64,000 nucleotides of DNA from Selenomonas sp. WCT3 (GCA_900100835.1 FNCM01000001.1:1-64000), one strand, 5' to 3'. Positions 9,488 to 19,170 are shown, numbered from the stretch's first letter. The notes: generated by a model from the sequence alone, not told the origin. Translations and numbers: made by a program.

Positions 9488-9529
9488 GGCAAGGGAAAGG
9501 CAGTACCTAAGCACCGACTTTCCCTTGCC
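9488..9529 (-). terminator. Hairpin between the RND pump gene and sbcD
   Basis: GGCAAGGGAAAG (9488-9499) pairs perfectly with CTTTCCCTTGCC (9518-9529), a 12-bp stem, 42 nt after the pump stop codon. Only a short T-rich stretch follows. It probably ends the efflux operon. Confidence 0.65.
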
Positions 9530-9570
9530 GAAATTATCCATTAGCATTATAACACAAAACCAGCAAAACC

Positions 9571-12500
9571 TTAACGATTTTCTTCCCGTCTTCGCCACTG
9601 ATGAATCAAATCATAGATAGTGGGAACTACCACCAGCGTCAGCAAAGTTGAAGTGAGCACGCCGCCGATTATAGCATGGGCCATCGGAGCCCGCGCCTCT
9701 GCGCCGGGGCCAAGCCCCAAGGCTATCGGCAACATGCCAAATATCATCGCGATACTAGTCATTAAAATTGGACGCAGGCGAATGCATCCAGCTTCCGCCA
9801 AGGCTTCCTTACAGGGAACCCCGGCCTCAATACGCTGCTTGGCAAAATCGATGAGCAAAATCGCATTCTTCGTCACCAGGCCCATCAGCATCATAATGCC
9901 GATAAGGGATACGAGACTCAATTCGCTGCCGGCGATAAACAACCCCGCCAAAGCACCAATCATAGCCAGCGGCAGTGAAAACATAATAGCAAAAGGCTCA
10001 CTGTAACTTTCAAACTGAGCCGCCAATATCATAAAGATGAAGGCCACCGCCATGGCCAGTGCCATAGCCATATTCGAAAAGGAATCATCCATATCATTTC
10101 CGGCACCAGCCTGTCCGACTTTATAACCCATCGGCACCTGCATGGATTCCATCTTTTCAAAAAAGGCCTCATTGGCCTCTCCCATCGAAGTTCCCTCCAC
10201 ATTGGCACTCAAGCGAATCTCCTTTTGACGGTCATAGCGGCGAATATCGCTGGAACTGGTGCTGTACTGCCAAGCCGCCACCTGGGAAAGCGGCACCAAC
10301 ATGGACCTGCCTTCTATCTGATGTTCGCTGGGCACATAAACTTTACGCAGCATATCCACCCGATTGCGGGCATCGTCAGCCAGTCGCATTCGGATATCCA
10401 CCCGCTCATCCTTATCGCTGAATTTTCCCACCGTCGCCCCGCTAAGCATGGTCTGCATCGTCGTGCCAATTGCGCTGGAAGAAATCCCCAGGTCACTGGC
10501 GCGCTCTTCTCGAACCTGCAAATTCAAGGTTGGCAGTCCCGCATGGTACGTTGAGGCAATATCCTGTACGCCGGGCACCTTTTCCAATTCCTGCTGCACC
10601 TTATCGGCTAAGGGTACCAATTCCGATTGGGATGGCCCCGTTATCGAAATAGCAATGGGCTTATCCTCACTCTCCACAAAATCCGCGCGAACCCCTGGAA
10701 TTTTATTGAACTGCTGGCGAATCTCCCCAATGATTTCCTTTTGACTGCGGCTGCGTTCTTTCTTTGGCACCAATTGCACAAAGAGATTGTGCTCCCGATT
10801 TGCCGTTGTGGCATAAACGTGCCGAACCTCGGGAAGCTGCTGCAGCACGGCAGTAAGTTCTGCCGACTGCGCATCCATTGCTTCCACCGTAGCATCGGAT
10901 GCCGCCTGTACCTTAACCGTAAACTGGGACTGGTCGGTAGCAGGCATAAAGGTGGAACCCAAAAAGGGGAAAATACACAGACTCAGCAAAAACAAGCCCA
11001 GCGCCACCCCAAGCACCCGCCCGCGATACCCCTGGAGCAAGCAACGCAAGGTTCGGCCATACCACGCCGTCACCCAGTCAAAGCCCACCTGCCAACGCTG
11101 CCAGCCCTTTTGCAGGCAACGGGGCATAGATGGCTCCCCTACCGGCAGATAAAGAGCCGCCATCATCGGCGTCAAGGTAAAGGAAACGAACAGGGACACC
11201 AGCACCGCAAAGGCAATCGACAAGCCAAACTCCTTAAACATCTGGCCATCTACCCCAGACATAAAGCCCACGGGTAAAAATACCGCCGCCACCGTAAAGG
11301 TAGTCGCCATAACAGCCAAGGCGATTTCCTTCGTACCGTCTATCGCTGCCTGCTTGGCCTCTTTTCCCATATTGCGATGACGGATTATGTTTTCAATGAC
11401 CACAATGGCATCATCGATAAGCAGGCCCACCGACAAGGACAGCCCCAACAGGGACATACTGTTGATGGAAAAGCCTGCCACCTTCATAAACAAGAACGTC
11501 GACGCAATGGAGGCCGGAATTGCCAAAGCACTGATAACGGTACTGCGCCAATCGCCCAAAAACCAAAATACGATAAGCACCGCAAAAATACTGCCGATTA
11601 TGAGGTCAAACCAAACTTCGGTAATGGATTCGGCCACGCGCTGGGCATCATCGCGAACCAGCTGGATTTCCATCCCCGCTGGCAGTTCCTGTTTCAGCTT
11701 TTCCAGTTCCTGCTTGACAGCTGTCGCCACCTTGACGGCATTGCCGCCGGACTGCTTGCCGATAGCAATGCCAATCGCCGGTTTGCCATCATAGCGGGCG
11801 GTACTCGTAATATCCTTGACGGTATCCTTGGCCTCGCCCACCTGCCAAAAATATAGGGGAGTATTATCGCGAAGCCCGACGATAACCGAATCAAACTGCT
11901 GCACATTCTTGAAATCCCCCGCCGTCCGCACAGAAAGCTGTTGCTTTTTATCCTGAAGTTTGCCGGCTGGCACATCCTGATTGACGGCCTTCAATTGCTG
12001 CCCGATATCCGCCACCGTCAACCCAAAGGCATTCAACTTTTCCTGGTCTAACAGCAGTTGAATCTCACGCTCCTGCCGCCCGCTGATGGTCACCTAGCCC
12101 ACACCATTGATTTTCTGCAAGCGCGGTTTTAAGACATCCTCAACAAAGATACTGATTTCGCGCAGGCTGGCAGTTTCCGAGGTCAGGGCAATGGACACCA
12201 CCGGCTGGGCATTCATGTCAAAGCGCGAAATAACCGGTTCTTTGACCGTATCGGGCAATTCACCACGAATCGCACCGACCTTATCGCGAATTTCCTGGGC
12301 AGCAGCCGCTGAATCAATGCCAAAATTAAATTCCACATTGATTTCCGCCTCGCCCTCACGGGAAGTCGATTCAATATGTTTGACACCGCGGGCCTCACCT
12401 ACGGCTTCCTCGACCTTTTGCGTTACCTGCGCATCCACCTGATCCGGCTGCGCCCCTTCATAGGTAATGCTCACCGAAACATAGGGAAGGCTTGTATCCG

Positions 12501-12612
12501 GCATTTCATCCACATTCATTTTGCCATAATTCACAATCCCCATGAGGATTAATGCCGCCAAAATCACCGTGGCAAACACCGGCCGCTTAATACTGATTTC
12601 TGGTAAACTCAT
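9571..12612 (-). pseudogene. RND efflux pump permease gene interrupted by an in-frame amber codon
   Basis: Two frames in the same phase encode one AcrB/MexB-type inner membrane pump of 1013 codons. The first (12612 to 12097, 172 aa) begins with the family N-terminus SLPEISIKRPVFATVI. It ends at GVG, exactly before a TAG at 12094-12096. The second continues immediately with VTISGRQEREIQLLLD, which in intact homologues follows GVG plus one residue (often Gln or Glu). The second part has the TM4 acidic pair (GLLIDDAIVVIEN), the porter domains and the C-terminal membrane half. Everything except the one codon looks intact, so CAG to TAG is the simplest explanation. A GTG just after the stop could allow re-initiation, but it would give a pump lacking TM1 and part of the porter domain. 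Alternatives are readthrough or a sequencing error. Confidence 0.85.
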
Positions 12613-13706
12613 GCTTCATCTCCTAATTGCACCGGATTACCGTCTTTTAGCTTATCGAGATTATCCGTCAATACCACCATCCCCGCATCAGCACCGGTAA
12701 CGATTTCGATACGGTCACCTACAATATCTCCCGTTTCCACCCGAACCTTTTTGGCTTTGCCATCTTCCACCGTGAACACATACTGAACCCCTTTTTGTCC
12801 TAGCACTGCCTTTTGCGGAACCGACAATACGGTTTTGGGCGTTCCCAGATTCAACTGCACCTGCACAAACATCCCCGGCTTCAGCAAAGCATCGGGATTA
12901 TCCACTTTGACTTTAACCCGAAACATGCGGCTTTCTTTCCCTGCCACCGGACTGATGACATCCACTGTGCCCGTGAAGGTTTTATCTGGATACGTATCTA
13001 CCGTAATAGCAACCGAATCCCCCATTTTCAGATAGGCCATATCCTGCTGCTCGACCTGTACAACCACGTGAACCGCATCAAGCTGTTCAACGGTCATAAG
13101 CGGATTGCCAGCCGAAACATTCTGTCCATTGGTGAGATTTTTATTAGCAATGACGCCATCTACCGGGCTTACCACCGTAGCTTCCGCCACCTGCTTTTCC
13201 GCACTGCTTAGATTTGCCTGCGCCGAATCATAATCCGCTTGACTGGCCAGCATCTTCGTGCGGGCTGTTTCCAATTGCTGACGGGAATAAGCGCCTCGGT
13301 CAAATAAAATCTGATAACGATTGTATTCATCGCAGTCGTTAGCATATTTCGCCCTTGTCTGATTCACGCTATTCTTCGCAACCCGCAAGGCGTTGCGAAG
13401 CTCTACCGTATCCATCACCAACAGCGGCTGCCCTTTGCTTACGGACTGACCATCTTCCACCAAAACATTGGTCACCTGCCCAGAAAACCGGCTGCTGATA
13501 ATCGACGAGGTAAATCCCTCCACATTTCCCGAAAGTGGCATAACCGCTGGCTTTTCGATATAGGTAACCGAATCCGTCGACACCGCCAAAGGCTGCGGTT
13601 CCCCAGTGTCATCCTCTTCCGCCCCAGCCATACGCCACCCCATTACCGCCAGTATCACGACAAATAACCCCAGCATCATGTTGCGAACCTTATTGTTTTT
13701 CATCAT
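12609..13706 (-). CDS. RND efflux periplasmic adaptor (membrane fusion protein)
   Basis: The start is taken at 13706 (ATG ATG AAA), behind AAGGAG; the longer frame starting at 13778 has no ribosome binding site. 365 aa. It has an N-terminal signal/anchor helix (MLGLFVVILAVMGW), a lipoyl-like half (VTNVLVEDGQSVSKGQPLL), an alpha-hairpin, a second lipoyl half (VVSPVDGVIANKNLTNGQNV), then beta-barrel and membrane-proximal domains. HlyD/AcrA family; it links the pump to an outer membrane factor, none of which is encoded here. It overlaps the pump gene start by 4 nt. Confidence 0.93.
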   Translation of the reverse strand: MMKNNKVRNMMLGLFVVILAVMGWRMAGAEEDDTGEPQPLAVSTDSVTYIEKPAVMPLSGNVEGFTSSIISSRFSGQVTNVLVEDGQSVSKGQPLLVMDTVELRNALRVAKNSVNQTRAKYANDCDEYNRYQILFDRGAYSRQQLETARTKMLASQADYDSAQANLSSAEKQVAEATVVSPVDGVIANKNLTNGQNVSAGNPLMTVEQLDAVHVVVQVEQQDMAYLKMGDSVAITVDTYPDKTFTGTVDVISPVAGKESRMFRVKVKVDNPDALLKPGMFVQVQLNLGTPKTVLSVPQKAVLGQKGVQYVFTVEDGKAKKVRVETGDIVGDRIEIVTGADAGMVVLTDNLDKLKDGNPVQLGDEA

Positions 13707-13719
13707 CAATCTCCTTTTA

Positions 13720-13736
13720 TTGACCAAGGTCAGTAG
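13720..13736 (-). promoter_or_regulatory. Second TetR operator-like site, upstream of the adaptor gene
   Basis: TTGACCAAGGTCAGTAG on the plus strand shares the TTGACC-N2-4-GTCAGTA pattern with the site at 14396-14412 upstream of the TetR gene. It lies between the tetR-like stop and the adaptor ribosome binding site. Two similar palindromes at the two ends of the regulator gene suggest repressor control of both. Confidence 0.55.
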
Positions 13737-13759
13737 ACTGTAAAAATAAAATGCGGAAC

Positions 13760-14380
13760 TCACTCCGCATTTTCCCAATGAGCCATACTTCCCTTTTCCA
13801 TGCCAAATAACTGTTCAATCAAACTGGCTGCCATCTCCATGCGTATAACCATGCTCTCATCGGTAACGATATCCTTCTTCTCATCCGGCCATATCGCTTC
13901 CGTGAGACTCCAAAAGAAATCCAGACATTCCTCCGAATGCAGGACCTGCATCGACCCCGCCGCATTGCCTTCGGCAATAATCTTTTGCAGCAGTGGATTG
14001 AATCCATCGATCACAATCCGCTGCCAAAGCGCCATAACCAGCTCTTTGTAATGTTCTGCCCAAAGATTATCGACCAATGGTTCGATGGAATTATCCCGCG
14101 CTGACATCCGCAAAAAGAGACGCAGCTTTTGAACAGCATCCAGCCCTTCTGCCTTGTGTGTATATTCCCCCACGAACTTCTTCATCCATGCTTCAAAAAT
14201 AGCTTTAAGCACATCTTCCTTCGTCGGGAAATAATAAAAGAACGTCCCCTTCGCCACGCCGGCCTTTTTACAGATGTCCTGAACCATGGTCTGCTCATAG
14301 CCCTTTTCACAAAAGAGCTCCCTGGCAATTGTCATCAATTCCTGCCGGCGTTCGGCGGGGTCCTTACGAACTCTCGTCAT
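13760..14380 (-). CDS. TetR/AcrR-family transcriptional repressor of the efflux operon
   Basis: 206 aa. The N-terminal helix-turn-helix (residues about 10-55) has the family pattern ARELFCEKGYEQTMVQDI ... AKGTFFYYFPTKEDVL. The ligand-binding C-terminus is variable, as usual. AGGAGG sits 7 nt before the ATG at 14380. It is the first gene of the regulator-adaptor-pump cluster, and palindromic operator candidates lie on both sides. The ligand is probably an exported toxic compound; its identity cannot be read from sequence. Confidence 0.92.
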   Translation of the reverse strand: MTRVRKDPAERRQELMTIARELFCEKGYEQTMVQDICKKAGVAKGTFFYYFPTKEDVLKAIFEAWMKKFVGEYTHKAEGLDAVQKLRLFLRMSARDNSIEPLVDNLWAEHYKELVMALWQRIVIDGFNPLLQKIIAEGNAAGSMQVLHSEECLDFFWSLTEAIWPDEKKDIVTDESMVIRMEMAASLIEQLFGMEKGSMAHWENAE

Positions 14381-14394
14381 AAAAGCCTCCTATT

Positions 14395-14412
14395 ATTGAC
14401 CTAAGTCAGTAA
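14395..14412 (-). promoter_or_regulatory. TetR operator-like palindrome upstream of the regulator
   Basis: ATTGACCTAAGTCAGTAA is an imperfect palindrome centred on TGACCTAAGTCA. It lies 15 nt upstream of the regulator start, overlapping its likely promoter/leader. It matches the site at 13719-13736 at most positions, which supports autoregulation. Confidence 0.6.
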
Positions 14413-14433
14413 TAGGAGTATACTTCGCTTTTG

Positions 14434-14463
14434 CTGACTTGTCAAGTGGCATTGACAAGTCAA
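14434..14463. repeat. Paired TTGAC-NN-GTCAA palindromes in an intergenic region
   Basis: CTGACTTGTCAA (14434-14445) and TTGACAAGTCAA (14452-14463) are reverse complements separated by 6 nt. Together they form a larger inverted repeat between the TetR gene promoter and the end of the AlkD-like gene. The same 12-mer recurs elsewhere in the window (see findings). A role as a binding site or as a terminator hairpin cannot be separated by eye. Confidence 0.6.
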
Positions 14464-14485
14464 GTGAGCACATATTCAGGGTGCT

Positions 14486-15181
14486 TCACTGCTGACACTT
14501 TCTGCCTGCTGATATTTTTAACGTGCGCAGATATGTCTTTTGTTCCAAGGTTATCCGCCGGCTTTCTATGGCTTTTTGAATCGCCTTGTTATGGGTCCAC
14601 ACCGCCAACTGTTTTTCTTCCAGGAAGGGCAGTGCCGCCTGATATTGCTTGGCTAGTGCCGTGGCAAAGTACCAGGCAATCATCATATTGATATAGTATT
14701 CCTCCGAGTGAAGCTCTGCCACCGTGGACAAATAGGACCGGTCAAAATCTTCATCGAGAAAATGTTCCATTAACATTTTCACGGCAAAACGCACCGTATA
14801 CGTTTCCGCTGACTGCAGCCAGACGTTAATCCGTTCCAAAAGCTTGTGCCGCTGTTTCCGAAAAACTTTCGGCGACAGCTGGTCACAGGTAGCCCAATTA
14901 TCCACGTATGGCAAAAACACTTCTACCCCATTTAAACATTCCGCATAATCTTTCTTCGCTGCTAAGAGAAATGCATGGAGCTGATTTTCCTCATAATACC
15001 GATGGGGAAGTGCTGACAAAAATTTGTCCGCCTCCTCGCGATTCAATTTCTTTGCCAGCTGACGCAAGGCAGGCGTCCGCACCCCAATGACCCGTTCCGG
15101 GTCAACGGTGGGGATCAATTTGCAGTGAAATGCCCGATAAGTCTTATCCTGCAAACGAAACAATTCTGTCTGAATATCCAT
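14486..15181 (-). CDS. DNA alkylation repair protein (AlkD-like)
   Basis: 231 aa, all-helical HEAT-like family. Typical segments are VDPERVIGVRTPALRQLAK near the N-terminus and YVDNWATCDQLSPKVF in the middle (the conserved NWA(T)CD block). The C-terminus is Lys/Arg rich. Family members are DNA glycosylases acting on alkylated bases. The start at 15181 follows AGGAGG with 7-nt spacing. It lies 9 nt downstream of the radical SAM gene, so the two are one operon. Confidence 0.88.
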   Translation of the reverse strand: MDIQTELFRLQDKTYRAFHCKLIPTVDPERVIGVRTPALRQLAKKLNREEADKFLSALPHRYYEENQLHAFLLAAKKDYAECLNGVEVFLPYVDNWATCDQLSPKVFRKQRHKLLERINVWLQSAETYTVRFAVKMLMEHFLDEDFDRSYLSTVAELHSEEYYINMMIAWYFATALAKQYQAALPFLEEKQLAVWTHNKAIQKAIESRRITLEQKTYLRTLKISAGRKCQQ

Positions 15182-15189
15182 GAAGCCTC

Positions 15190-16020
15190 CTAACAATTTC
15201 CCGTATAGACATAGGACAAATACTTCCGTGCGATATCCGCTAATTTATAAATCACCGGAACCGGCGTAGCAGGTTCTGATGCTTGCCAGCGCGGAAAATA
15301 CCGGCTCACATGTAGCGGCAAGTTCACCGATAACGACGCCAGCCATTCTGCCTCCGCCTCCATCTCTGCGGCACTGTCATTTAGTCCCGGCACCACCAAT
15401 GTCGTCACCTCCACATGCGTCACAGCTGCTGCCGCCGCGATATTCTGCTTCACTACCGCCAGACTGCCGCCGCAGACATCATAGACCTGCTGCCGCCAGC
15501 CCTTCAAGTCGATATTGAAAGCATCCACCAGTGGCAGCAGGGCCTGGAAGGGCCCTGCATTTATCATGCCGTTGGTCACCAGTACCACCTTGAGCCCCGC
15601 CTCATGCAGCAACTTTGCCGTATCACGAACGAATTCATAGCCTATGAGCGGCTCATTGTAGGTGAACGCCACGCCGAGATTGCCTGCGAGCCGGGCCGCC
15701 AGCTCCTTGGCCAAGGCCACGAGATCTGCTGGCATCACATCCTGCGTGGCAAACTCTGCCCCCGCCTGGGAAATCCCGTGATTCTGGCAGAACGGACAGC
15801 GCAGATTGCAGCCAAAGCTGCCGACAGATAAGATATAACTCCCGGGATGGAAACGAGCCAAGGGCTTTTTCTCAATGGGGTCTAAGGCCACCGATGTCAA
15901 TCGGCCATAATTCTGTGCCACCACTTTCCCCTCACGGCAAATCCGCCCCCGGCACCAGCCCACCTGTCCCTCGGAGAGCCGGCACTCCCGCGGGCATAAC
16001 GTACAGATTACCTTAGTCAT
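15190..16020 (-). CDS. amrS: AmrS-type radical SAM enzyme (AmmeMemoRadiSam system)
   Basis: 276 aa. An N-terminal Cys cluster (CTLCPRECRL ... GWCRGRIC) precedes the radical SAM triad CNLRCPFC (about residues 75-82). It has the PflA-like signature FTYNEPLIGYEF. This is the AmmeMemoRadiSam enzyme family; AmmeMemo partners are not in the window, so the substrate is open. The start at 16020 is 7 nt after AGGAGGG; an ATG two codons earlier is too close to it. Confidence 0.88.
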   Translation of the reverse strand: MTKVICTLCPRECRLSEGQVGWCRGRICREGKVVAQNYGRLTSVALDPIEKKPLARFHPGSYILSVGSFGCNLRCPFCQNHGISQAGAEFATQDVMPADLVALAKELAARLAGNLGVAFTYNEPLIGYEFVRDTAKLLHEAGLKVVLVTNGMINAGPFQALLPLVDAFNIDLKGWRQQVYDVCGGSLAVVKQNIAAAAAVTHVEVTTLVVPGLNDSAAEMEAEAEWLASLSVNLPLHVSRYFPRWQASEPATPVPVIYKLADIARKYLSYVYTGNC

Positions 16021-16056
16021 CGCCATCCCTCCTACCGCTTTTCTAACCAATTCCGC

Positions 16057-16547
16057 TTATTCGTCGCCTTTCTGTCCCAACAGACGATCCAAAGCCGCCC
16101 TCACTTCAAACGCTGGAATCTTCTCCTGCTCTAAACGCTTGGCTGCCGCTGGTTGACAAGTCAAATACTGCCAGCAGGCCTGCTCCTCCCCGGTCAACGC
16201 ATCCGGCATTGCCCATTCATTTCCCGTATCTGCCACCATAAACGAAGAACCTCAATTGCCGCATCAAAGTGAATCCTCACGGGATAATCATGCTGAATCC
16301 CCAAGCCTTTGGGCTTGCGATTGGCGGTTTCGACTCGCCAAGGCTCCTTTGACTGCTTCCAAAAGGCTGCCCATTCCGCCCGTTTGTGGAGCTGCCCCAC
16401 ACTACTTGCGAGCTCGTCTGGCTCTGTCAATTTGTAGGAATAGGAAAATGGCTCCTCCCGTAAAGCCGTCAGCCAAAGCACAGGTAATTTCCGGCCGTTC
16501 TTGCCCAATAGTTTCGTGCGCAGTTCTTCATCATATGCCTTCGTCAT
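16057..16547 (-). pseudogene. DUF3322-like (JetD N-terminal-like) gene with a frameshift near 16240
   Basis: Frame one (16547 to 16194) encodes about 117 aa ending abruptly after FDAAIEVLRLWW. It carries the layout L.EP.EL, AEWAAFWKQ, RVETANRKPKGLG, P.RI.FD, which resembles the DUF3322 domain at the N-terminus of Wadjet JetD proteins. A second frame (16239 to 16057, 60 aa; VADTGNEWAMPD ...) overlaps by about 45 nt and would continue the same protein after a one-base shift near 16240. The C-terminal TOPRIM-like half of JetD is absent. This could instead be two real overlapping genes; the family assignment rests on pattern only. The upstream gene ends at 16571, about 23 nt before the start. Confidence 0.45.
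16153..16164. repeat. TTGACAAGTCAA motif
   Basis: Exact 12-mer inside the second frame of the DUF3322-like pseudogene, where it encodes LTCQ. Confidence 0.7.
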
Positions 16548-16570
16548 TCCCTCACCGACTCTCCTGTAAG

Positions 16571-17053
16571 TCAATCCATCACATAGCCTAAATACGCAAA
16601 TACATTGCGCAGTGGTTCCTTGTCGCGGATATCAAGCCAATCGTCGGGACGGCTGTTATCGTCAATCAATATCAGCAGATAGTCGAGCACCAGACGGCGC
16701 GCGGCCCATAATCCCACCTCATTGGAAGTCAGCCGGACACCTGCCATACGCACCGCCGCTGGCATATAGCTTTCCGCCATGATGAGATCCGCCAGCACGG
16801 GCACCACTGCCTCAAGTTCCACCCAGGTTCTCTGTGGCTCTGCCTCATCAGGCTTTCCCCACATAGGACTGGCCGCCACGATACGATAGGCCATCCGCAA
16901 GGCATGCTGCTGGACAATGCGCCCCATAGCCGTCAGCTCATCCTGGCTGAGCGCCTCCTGCATGGCAGCAAACCGCGCCTGAGGCCCGGCCTTGGTCCGC
17001 GCCATCGCCGCCAGCCGCCGCTGGCGGGCCGCCGAAAAATCTATTACATCCAT
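16571..17053 (-). CDS. Hypothetical protein (160 aa)
   Basis: Soluble, helical, with an Arg/Ala-rich N-terminus (FSAARQRRLAAMARTKAGPQ) and Trp-containing acidic C-terminus. GGGAGAG precedes the ATG at 17053. It lies just upstream of the DUF3322-like gene, so the pair may act together. I do not recognise the family; no Wadjet JetA, JetB or JetC proteins are nearby. Confidence 0.65.
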   Translation of the reverse strand: MDVIDFSAARQRRLAAMARTKAGPQARFAAMQEALSQDELTAMGRIVQQHALRMAYRIVAASPMWGKPDEAEPQRTWVELEAVVPVLADLIMAESYMPAAVRMAGVRLTSNEVGLWAARRLVLDYLLILIDDNSRPDDWLDIRDKEPLRNVFAYLGYVMD

Positions 17054-17065
17054 AGAAACTCTCCC

Positions 17066-17455
17066 TCAGCGCTGAAATACCATCGCTAGCTGATAGCCGA
17101 TATAAGCTGCCGCCAATCCCAGCACAATACTGCCCACCACATTGACCGCCGCCAGGAAAAAACTATCCCCCCGCAGCAGCGTCAGCGTCTCCATGCTGAA
17201 GGACGAAAACGTCGTAAAGCCCCCCAGGAACCCTACGGTCAAGAGCAACCGCAGCGATTCGGGCAGCAGCTGCAAGGACTTGGCCAGTGGCAATAATGCC
17301 CCGAGCACCAACCCCATCAGCAGACTTCCCACCAGATTGACGACAAGGGTTCCCCAGGGAAACAGACTCCCCAGCAGCGCCCCCACCGTCGTCGTCACGC
17401 CATAACGGCACACGGCCCCCAGGCCGCCGCCAATAAACACATAGAAATACGCCAT
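17066..17455 (-). CDS. crcB: Fluoride ion channel CrcB/FluC
   Basis: 129 aa, four transmembrane helices. Family motifs are GGGLGAVCRY at the start, NLVGSLLMG in TM2 and GFLGGFTTFSSFSMET in TM3. FluC dimers export fluoride. The start at 17455 was chosen from the family N-terminus (MAYFYVFIGGGLG) with AGGAAAG upstream; the 32 residues before it are not conserved. I see no fluoride riboswitch upstream. Confidence 0.95.
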   Translation of the reverse strand: MAYFYVFIGGGLGAVCRYGVTTTVGALLGSLFPWGTLVVNLVGSLLMGLVLGALLPLAKSLQLLPESLRLLLTVGFLGGFTTFSSFSMETLTLLRGDSFFLAAVNVVGSIVLGLAAAYIGYQLAMVFQR

Positions 17456-17535
17456 TGTCTTTCCTATCCTACTTTCTATCCATACGCTGATACTTCGTCT
17501 TTCCCTAATTATATCATCTCTTGCCTGTTTCCACG

Positions 17536-17562
17536 AAAAAAGCTGGCCCAATGCCAGCTTTT
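17536..17562 (-). terminator. Intrinsic terminator after pdxT
   Basis: AAGCTGGC/GCCAGCTT stem with a 5-nt loop, followed on the minus strand by a T run (17536-17540), directly after the pdxT stop codon. Confidence 0.85.
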
Positions 17563-17565
17563 CTT

Positions 17566-18156
17566 TTATGCGCCCAGCGCAAGCTCTTTACGTTTCGCAA
17601 CCATATCCAGGAAAAAAGAATGAATCCGCAGGTCACGGGTCAGCTCCGGATGGAAAGCCATGGCCAGCTGATTGTGATACCGCACCGCTGTGATATGTCC
17701 TTCCGTCTCGTTCAGCACCTGCACCTTCTTGTCAAGACATGCTTCGATATAGGGAGCGCGGATGAACCGCAGCAAAAATCCCCGCAAATCAGCCACATCA
17801 CCAGCCCTCGCAAAACTGCCCAGCTGCCGGCCATAGGCATTGCGCCGTACCCGTACGGGAAGGGTTGCCATCGAAGACTCATCATTGCTGACCTCCTGGG
17901 CCAGCAGGATAAGCCCTGCACAAGTCGCCAGCACGGGCAGCCCTTGGAGGATTTTCTGCCGCAGCGGTTCAAACAGCCCCAACTCATGCAGGAGCTTGCT
18001 CTGTACGGTACTTTCGCCGCCGGGAAGGATTATGCCAGCGAGGTCGTCGGTCAAATCCTTGCGCTGACGGATTTCCCGGTAATCTGCCCCAAGCTTTTTT
18101 AGCATTGCCTCATGTTCAGCAAAAGCCCCCTGCAGGGCTAATACCCCAATCGTCAT
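17566..18156 (-). CDS. pdxT: Pyridoxal 5'-phosphate synthase, glutaminase subunit
   Basis: 196 aa. Class I-type glutaminase with GVLALQGAFAEH at the N-terminus, PGGES (about 46-50), the nucleophile Cys in LATCAGLILLA, and the His-Glu pair in MAFHPELT. It supplies ammonia to PdxS for de novo vitamin B6 synthesis. The start at 18156 lies 9 nt after GAGGAGG. pdxS is 24 nt upstream, so the two form an operon. Confidence 0.97.
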   Translation of the reverse strand: MTIGVLALQGAFAEHEAMLKKLGADYREIRQRKDLTDDLAGIILPGGESTVQSKLLHELGLFEPLRQKILQGLPVLATCAGLILLAQEVSNDESSMATLPVRVRRNAYGRQLGSFARAGDVADLRGFLLRFIRAPYIEACLDKKVQVLNETEGHITAVRYHNQLAMAFHPELTRDLRIHSFFLDMVAKRKELALGA

Positions 18157-18180
18157 TTTGTCCAACCTCCTCTCACCGCT

Positions 18181-19074
18181 TTATCGGCCACGCTCTGCCA
18201 TGAGCAGCTCGATCTCATCGGCATTGATGCCCACCATGGCTTCGCCAAGATTTTCCGAAAGCCTTGCGATGAGCTCCGCATCCTCGTAATTGGTGACCGC
18301 CTGCACGATTGCCGAGGCCCGCTTGGCCGGATTGCCGGACTTGAAGATGCCAGACCCCACAAACACGCCCTCGGCGCCTAACTGCATCATCAAAGCTGCA
18401 TCGGCTGGGGTCGCCACACCACCAGCGGCGAAATTGACCACCGGCAGTTTTTTATGTTCATGCACGTAGGTCACCAGATCATAGGGAACCTGATACTTTT
18501 TAGCCGCCTCGAAAAGTTCATCCTCCCGCAGGGAAGCGATGGCCGCCATTTGCTGATTGATTTTCCGCATGTGGTGCACGGCCTGCACCACATCGCCGGT
18601 TCCCGGCTCCCCCTTCGTGCGGATCATTGCCGCGCCCTCGCTGATGCGGCGCAGGGCCTCGCCAAGGTCACGGGCACCGCAGACAAAGGGCACGGCAAAC
18701 TTCCGCTTGTCGATATGATAGACATCGTCTGCCGGGGACAAGACCTCACTCTCATCGATATAGTCGATTTCGATGGCCTGAAGCAGCTGCGCCTCGACGA
18801 TATGACCGATGCGGCACTTGGCCATGACGGGGATACTCACGGCCTCCTGGATGCCGCGAATCATCGCCGGATCGCTCATGCGGGCCACACCACCTGCCGC
18901 GCGGATATCGGCGGGAATACGCTCCAGCGCCATAACGGCGCAAGCACCAGCCTCCTCCGCAATCTTTGCCTGCTCCGGCGTCGTCACATCCATGATTACG
19001 CCGCCCTTTAACATCTGGGCCAAATTCTTATTGAGTTCATAACGATTGCCAATACCTTCTGTTTTCACTGCCAT
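18181..19074 (-). CDS. pdxS: Pyridoxal 5'-phosphate synthase, synthase subunit
   Basis: 297 aa TIM barrel. The N-terminal block [18 protein letters not shown] and the catalytic Lys region MAKCRIGH are clear, as are [16 protein letters not shown] and [11 protein letters not shown]. It makes PLP from ribose 5-phosphate, glyceraldehyde 3-phosphate and ammonia. The start at 19074 has AAGGAG 8 nt upstream. A terminator-like hairpin lies in the leader at 19171-19208. Confidence 0.97.
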   Translation of the reverse strand: MAVKTEGIGNRYELNKNLAQMLKGGVIMDVTTPEQAKIAEEAGACAVMALERIPADIRAAGGVARMSDPAMIRGIQEAVSIPVMAKCRIGHIVEAQLLQAIEIDYIDESEVLSPADDVYHIDKRKFAVPFVCGARDLGEALRRISEGAAMIRTKGEPGTGDVVQAVHHMRKINQQMAAIASLREDELFEAAKKYQVPYDLVTYVHEHKKLPVVNFAAGGVATPADAALMMQLGAEGVFVGSGIFKSGNPAKRASAIVQAVTNYEDAELIARLSENLGEAMVGINADEIELLMAERGR

Positions 19075-19170
19075 TGCCAAGTCTCCTTTGCGTTATCCAG
19101 AAATGAACGGAACACCCTTAGGATAGCGCTAAACTGACTATATAAAAATAACCAGAATGAAAATATAACA

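Noticed and set aside
16057..17053. A Wadjet defence system
   Set aside because: No JetA, JetB or JetC and no TOPRIM part of JetD; only a DUF3322-like segment.
17456..17535. Fluoride riboswitch upstream of crcB
   Set aside because: The short leader shows none of the conserved fluoride-riboswitch core.
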